A program made the translations under genes and the position numbers. Below are positions 61,510 to 64,000 of a DNA stretch of 64,000 nt, one piece after another. Below the pieces are notes generated by a model, which did not search any database, was not told the origin of the DNA, and worked only from the letters and a program-made list of their open reading frames with translations. Source of the stretch: an uncultured Clostridia bacterium (GTDB taxonomy: Bacteria; Bacillota; Clostridia; Oscillospirales; Acutalibacteraceae). The stretch's first letter is position 1. Every line of letters starts with the position of its first letter. The stretch covers positions 99,367 to 163,366 of the forward strand of contig CAMAZY010000002.1 of the NCBI GenBank assembly GCA_945863885.1, in the 5' to 3' direction.

Positions 61510-62521
61510 AACACTGAAAACACTTTGTGAGCTCAACGGAACCTCCGGACGAGAGGAGACTGTCAGGAATTATATCATCGAGCATATCAAGGGTCACTGT
61601 GAATACACGGTCGATCCTTTAGGAAATGTACTGGCTTTCAAAAAGGGAAGAAAACGTCCGAAAAATAAAGTGATGCTGACCGCTCACATGGACGAAGTCG
61701 GATTCATTATCACCTATATCACCGACGACGGATATCTGAAATTTGACTGCGTCGGCGGAATAGATGAAAAAGTGATCGTCGGAAGAAACGTAACGGTCGG
61801 AGAAAAACAGATACCGGGCGTAATCGGCATCAAAGCCGTTCATCTTTGTGAAAGTGACGAAAGAGAAAAAGTCCCGAAAGTCCGGGAACTGTATATTGAT
61901 ATCGGCGCGGACTCAAAACAAGAGGCTGAAGAATATGTTGAAATCGGCGATGCGGCTTATTTTATGTCGGACTTTATGACAATCGGTGAAAACAAAGTCA
62001 AGGCGAAAGCAATTGACGACCGTTTCGGCTGCTGCGTGATGCTGAAAATGCTCGAAAGCGAACTTGAATATGATACGCACTTTGCTTTTCTTGTTCAGGA
62101 GGAAGTGGGCTTGCGTGGTGCCGGCGCCGCAGCTTATACCGTCAATCCCGATTATGCAATTGTCATCGAAGCCACGACTGCCGCCGATGTTGCCGGCGTC
62201 AGCGGTGCCGACCGTGTCTGCTGTCAGGGTGAGGGGGCTGTTGTCTCTTTCATGGACCGATCAACGATCTATAACCGTGCGCTTTATCAAAAGGCGTTCC
62301 GGCTCGCCGAAGCGAACGGAATAAAAATACAGACCAAGACGGCTGTTGCCGGCGGAAATGACGCCGGAGCCATTCATAAATCCAACGGTGGAATCAGAAC
62401 TTTGACCGTCTCTTTACCCTGCCGCTATATTCATTCGGCTACGAGTGTTGCGGACATCCGGGATATGAAATCCTGCTTTGATCTGATCCGGCTTTTAAGC
62501 GAGGATTTTGCCGATGCTTAA
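61502..62521 (+). CDS. M42-family aminopeptidase (second of two)
   Basis: 339 residues from the ATG overlapping the previous stop. LTAHMDEVGFII, AIDDRFGCCVML, VQEEVGLRGAGAAAYTV, AIVIEATTA and CRYIHSATSVA give a complete M42 active site. It differs enough from its neighbour to suggest distinct peptide preference or a heteromeric assembly, as known in archaeal TET peptidases; that is inference. It overlaps the GNAT gene by 8 nt. Confidence 0.92.
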   Translation: MLETLKTLCELNGTSGREETVRNYIIEHIKGHCEYTVDPLGNVLAFKKGRKRPKNKVMLTAHMDEVGFIITYITDDGYLKFDCVGGIDEKVIVGRNVTVGEKQIPGVIGIKAVHLCESDEREKVPKVRELYIDIGADSKQEAEEYVEIGDAAYFMSDFMTIGENKVKAKAIDDRFGCCVMLKMLESELEYDTHFAFLVQEEVGLRGAGAAAYTVNPDYAIVIEATTAADVAGVSGADRVCCQGEGAVVSFMDRSTIYNRALYQKAFRLAEANGIKIQTKTAVAGGNDAGAIHKSNGGIRTLTVSLPCRYIHSATSVADIRDMKSCFDLIRLLSEDFADA

Positions 62522-63287
62522 GCTTGTCGAAGAAAAGGACGTGAACCGCCTTGACGATTTTTGCTATTCCTTTCCGCTCGGAATCAGAATCCGCTGTCTG
62601 CTTTCGGCTTACGGAACCGCTTCGTCGCTTGTGAAATTTTGGCTCGGCGAAGAAAACGGAGCGGTCAACTGTGCTGTCTGCTCGTTTGACGGCTGTGTTA
62701 CCGTTGTTGCCGATGATACAGCGCCTTTTGCGGAGCTTTCGGCTTTTTTGAATGCGGTCGGATTTAACGATTTGTGCGCACCGGACGACACGCTTGGAAA
62801 ACTCGGCTTCACGGCGGATTTTACAAAAAAGATGTTCTGTTATGTAAATCCGCTTTCGTCCGGCTACGAAAAAGTGCAGACGGGTTACGGTGACCTATCG
62901 GAAGTTTATGCGCTGATTTCCCGCTCGATTCCCGGCTCGTTTTCGCCTGAAAGGGAGGCCTATCTGTCATGGCTGTCCGATTTCACCTACCGAAGCCGCA
63001 GAGGCTTAGCAAGGCTGAAAACGGTCGAAGGCGACGGTGTCTTGCTTTCGTGTGCACTTACGGCGGCGGAGTGTGAGGATGCAGCGATTATCAGCGGCGT
63101 CGCCTGTGACGAACGGGCAAGAGGGAAGCATATCGGACAGCGGACTGTCAGAACGATTGCCGATGAGCTTGCCGGAGAGGGCAAAAAAGTATATGTCATC
63201 GCTCTGAACGACAGTGCTGAAAGCTTTTATTTAAAAACCGGCTTTGCTTTTTGCGGTACGGTTTCTTACATAGAAAGGAAAAACTGA
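62514..63287 (+). CDS. GNAT-family acetyltransferase with divergent N-terminal half
   Basis: 257 residues from the ATG after GAGG. The C-terminal ~110 residues form a GNAT domain with GVACDERARGKHIGQRTVRTI as acetyl-CoA loop and SAESFYLKTGFAFCG as motif B. The N-terminal ~130 residues look like a second, degenerate GNAT repeat. The substrate is unknown. It overlaps the M42 gene by 8 nt and the next gene by one base (TGATG), so it belongs to the same operon. Confidence 0.85.
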   Translation: MLKLVEEKDVNRLDDFCYSFPLGIRIRCLLSAYGTASSLVKFWLGEENGAVNCAVCSFDGCVTVVADDTAPFAELSAFLNAVGFNDLCAPDDTLGKLGFTADFTKKMFCYVNPLSSGYEKVQTGYGDLSEVYALISRSIPGSFSPEREAYLSWLSDFTYRSRRGLARLKTVEGDGVLLSCALTAAECEDAAIISGVACDERARGKHIGQRTVRTIADELAGEGKKVYVIALNDSAESFYLKTGFAFCGTVSYIERKN

Positions 63288-64000
63288 TGTTTGAATTCAA
63301 CGAAAAAATTACCGGACTTTCCAAAAAAGCGCAGGAGATTTCCGCTTCACGCTTTTCGGATATAGAGAAAATCACCGAATTTAACCAACAAAAAATGCTC
63401 AAGGCGTTTCTTGACAATCATGTCAGCGAAAGTATTTTTGCCGAATCGACCGGCTACGGATATTCCGACCGGGGAAGAGAAACTCTTGAACGGGTTTTTG
63501 CCGATGCCTTCGGAGCCGAGGACGCCCTTGTGCGGTATCAGTTCACCTGTGGAACGCATACGCTTGCCGTTGCGCTTTTCGGCGTTTTACGGCCGGGCGA
63601 CACCATGCTTTGTGTCAGCGGAACCCCGTACGACACGATTCAGCCGGTTATCGGCATTTCGGGAAACGAGGACAACGAAGGCTCACTTCGGGACTTTGAC
63701 ATCATTTATAAGCAGGTCGATTTAAAACCGGACGGCACGCTCGACTTTGAACAAATCGAAGAAGCCGTCAGACGTGAACAACCGAAAATGGTCTATGTCC
63801 AACGTTCACGGGGATATAGTCTGCGGCCGTCAATTTCGGTTGACGAAATCGGCAGAGTTGTTAAAATCACCAAAGCTAACAGCGGCGCCGTTGTATTTGT
63901 TGATAACTGCTACGGCGAGTGGACCGAAACAAAAGAGCCGACCGAGGTCGGAGCGGATCTGATTGCCGGTTCGCTGATTAAGAATCCGGGCGGCGGCATC
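63287..64000 (+). CDS. Methionine gamma-lyase family / aluminium-resistance-like PLP protein (N-terminal part)
   Basis: The frame is open to the window end: 238 residues of a protein usually about 410-420 long. STGYGYSDRGRETLERVFA, ALVRYQFTCGTHTLAVALFGVLRPGD and VYVQRSRGYSLRPSI are typical of the Firmicute family annotated as methionine gamma-lyase family or aluminium resistance protein (YnbB). ADLIAGSLIKNPGGGI contains the likely PLP-binding lysine at the very edge. AAAGGAAAAA precedes the ATG, which overlaps the previous stop. The real substrate of the family is not established. Confidence 0.9.
   Translation, partial: MFEFNEKITGLSKKAQEISASRFSDIEKITEFNQQKMLKAFLDNHVSESIFAESTGYGYSDRGRETLERVFADAFGAEDALVRYQFTCGTHTLAVALFGVLRPGDTMLCVSGTPYDTIQPVIGISGNEDNEGSLRDFDIIYKQVDLKPDGTLDFEQIEEAVRREQPKMVYVQRSRGYSLRPSISVDEIGRVVKITKANSGAVVFVDNCYGEWTETKEPTEVGADLIAGSLIKNPGGGI

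Noticed and set aside
1..64000. CRISPR arrays, rRNA operons, prophage or complete insertion sequences
   Set aside because: No regularly spaced repeats, rRNA-like sequence, phage structural genes or transposase genes were found.

Overview
The window reads as chromosomal DNA of an anaerobic, endospore-forming member of the Clostridia. The likely placement is Oscillospirales/Ruminococcaceae-like gut or rumen bacteria, which is inference. Evidence for sporulation is a GerA/SpoVAF-type germination protein at the left edge and an uninterrupted sigma-K gene. Other pointers are strong AGGAGG ribosome-binding sites, TTGACA/TATAAT promoters, frequent TTG starts, an L-lactate dehydrogenase, secreted and cytoplasmic glycosidases, a queT gene behind a long structured leader, and a gut-type flavin oxidoreductase. 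No rRNA, CRISPR array, prophage or complete insertion sequence was seen.

Layout. 1-2.1 kb: end of a germination gene, then pyrimidine-nucleoside phosphorylase coupled to a Bfd-like [2Fe-2S] protein. 2.15-5.5 kb: an AT-rich accessory block of small minus-strand genes (GNAT, a broken membrane protein, monooxygenase, AraC/GyrI regulator, glyoxalase, unknown), punctuated by three copies of a 62-bp terminator-bearing repeat and half of a MITE-like element. 5.5-13.6 kb: ketopantoate-reductase-like and DUF2804 proteins, then serC, a secreted hydrolase, pyrG, a candidate preQ1 riboswitch with queT, and an Eis-like acetyltransferase. 13.7-27.3 kb: three tRNAs plus a tRNA remnant; a GH5/GH3/MATE operon divergent from an Old-Yellow-Enzyme/FAD oxidoreductase; alkD; a sugar transporter with a GH13 alpha-glucosidase; sigK.

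27.4-40.7 kb: class A PBP and ruvX; a TSUP transporter split into two overlapping half-genes; an M20 peptidase with a GPH transporter; a long PRPP synthetase; CDF and MscS membrane proteins; and a zinc operon zur-znuC-znuBA whose last gene fuses permease and solute-binding protein. 40.9-54 kb: ldh; an orphan mazF directly behind a 172-bp MITE-like element; an amino-acid permease; bioY; an unknown secreted protein; DUF1540; tmcAL; mtaB; a D-Ala-D-Ala carboxypeptidase; pgi; a small P-loop protein; rnhB; yraN; an M19 dipeptidase. 54-64 kb: thrC, a metallophosphoesterase, tig-clpP-clpX, secG, and an overlapping operon of two M42 aminopeptidases, a GNAT and a methionine-gamma-lyase-family protein cut by the window end.

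Most of the window is housekeeping. The best candidates for something new are the ZnuB-ZnuA fusion, the repeat-punctuated accessory block, the MITE family next to gene starts, and a riboswitch-like element repeated antisense to the end of prs.
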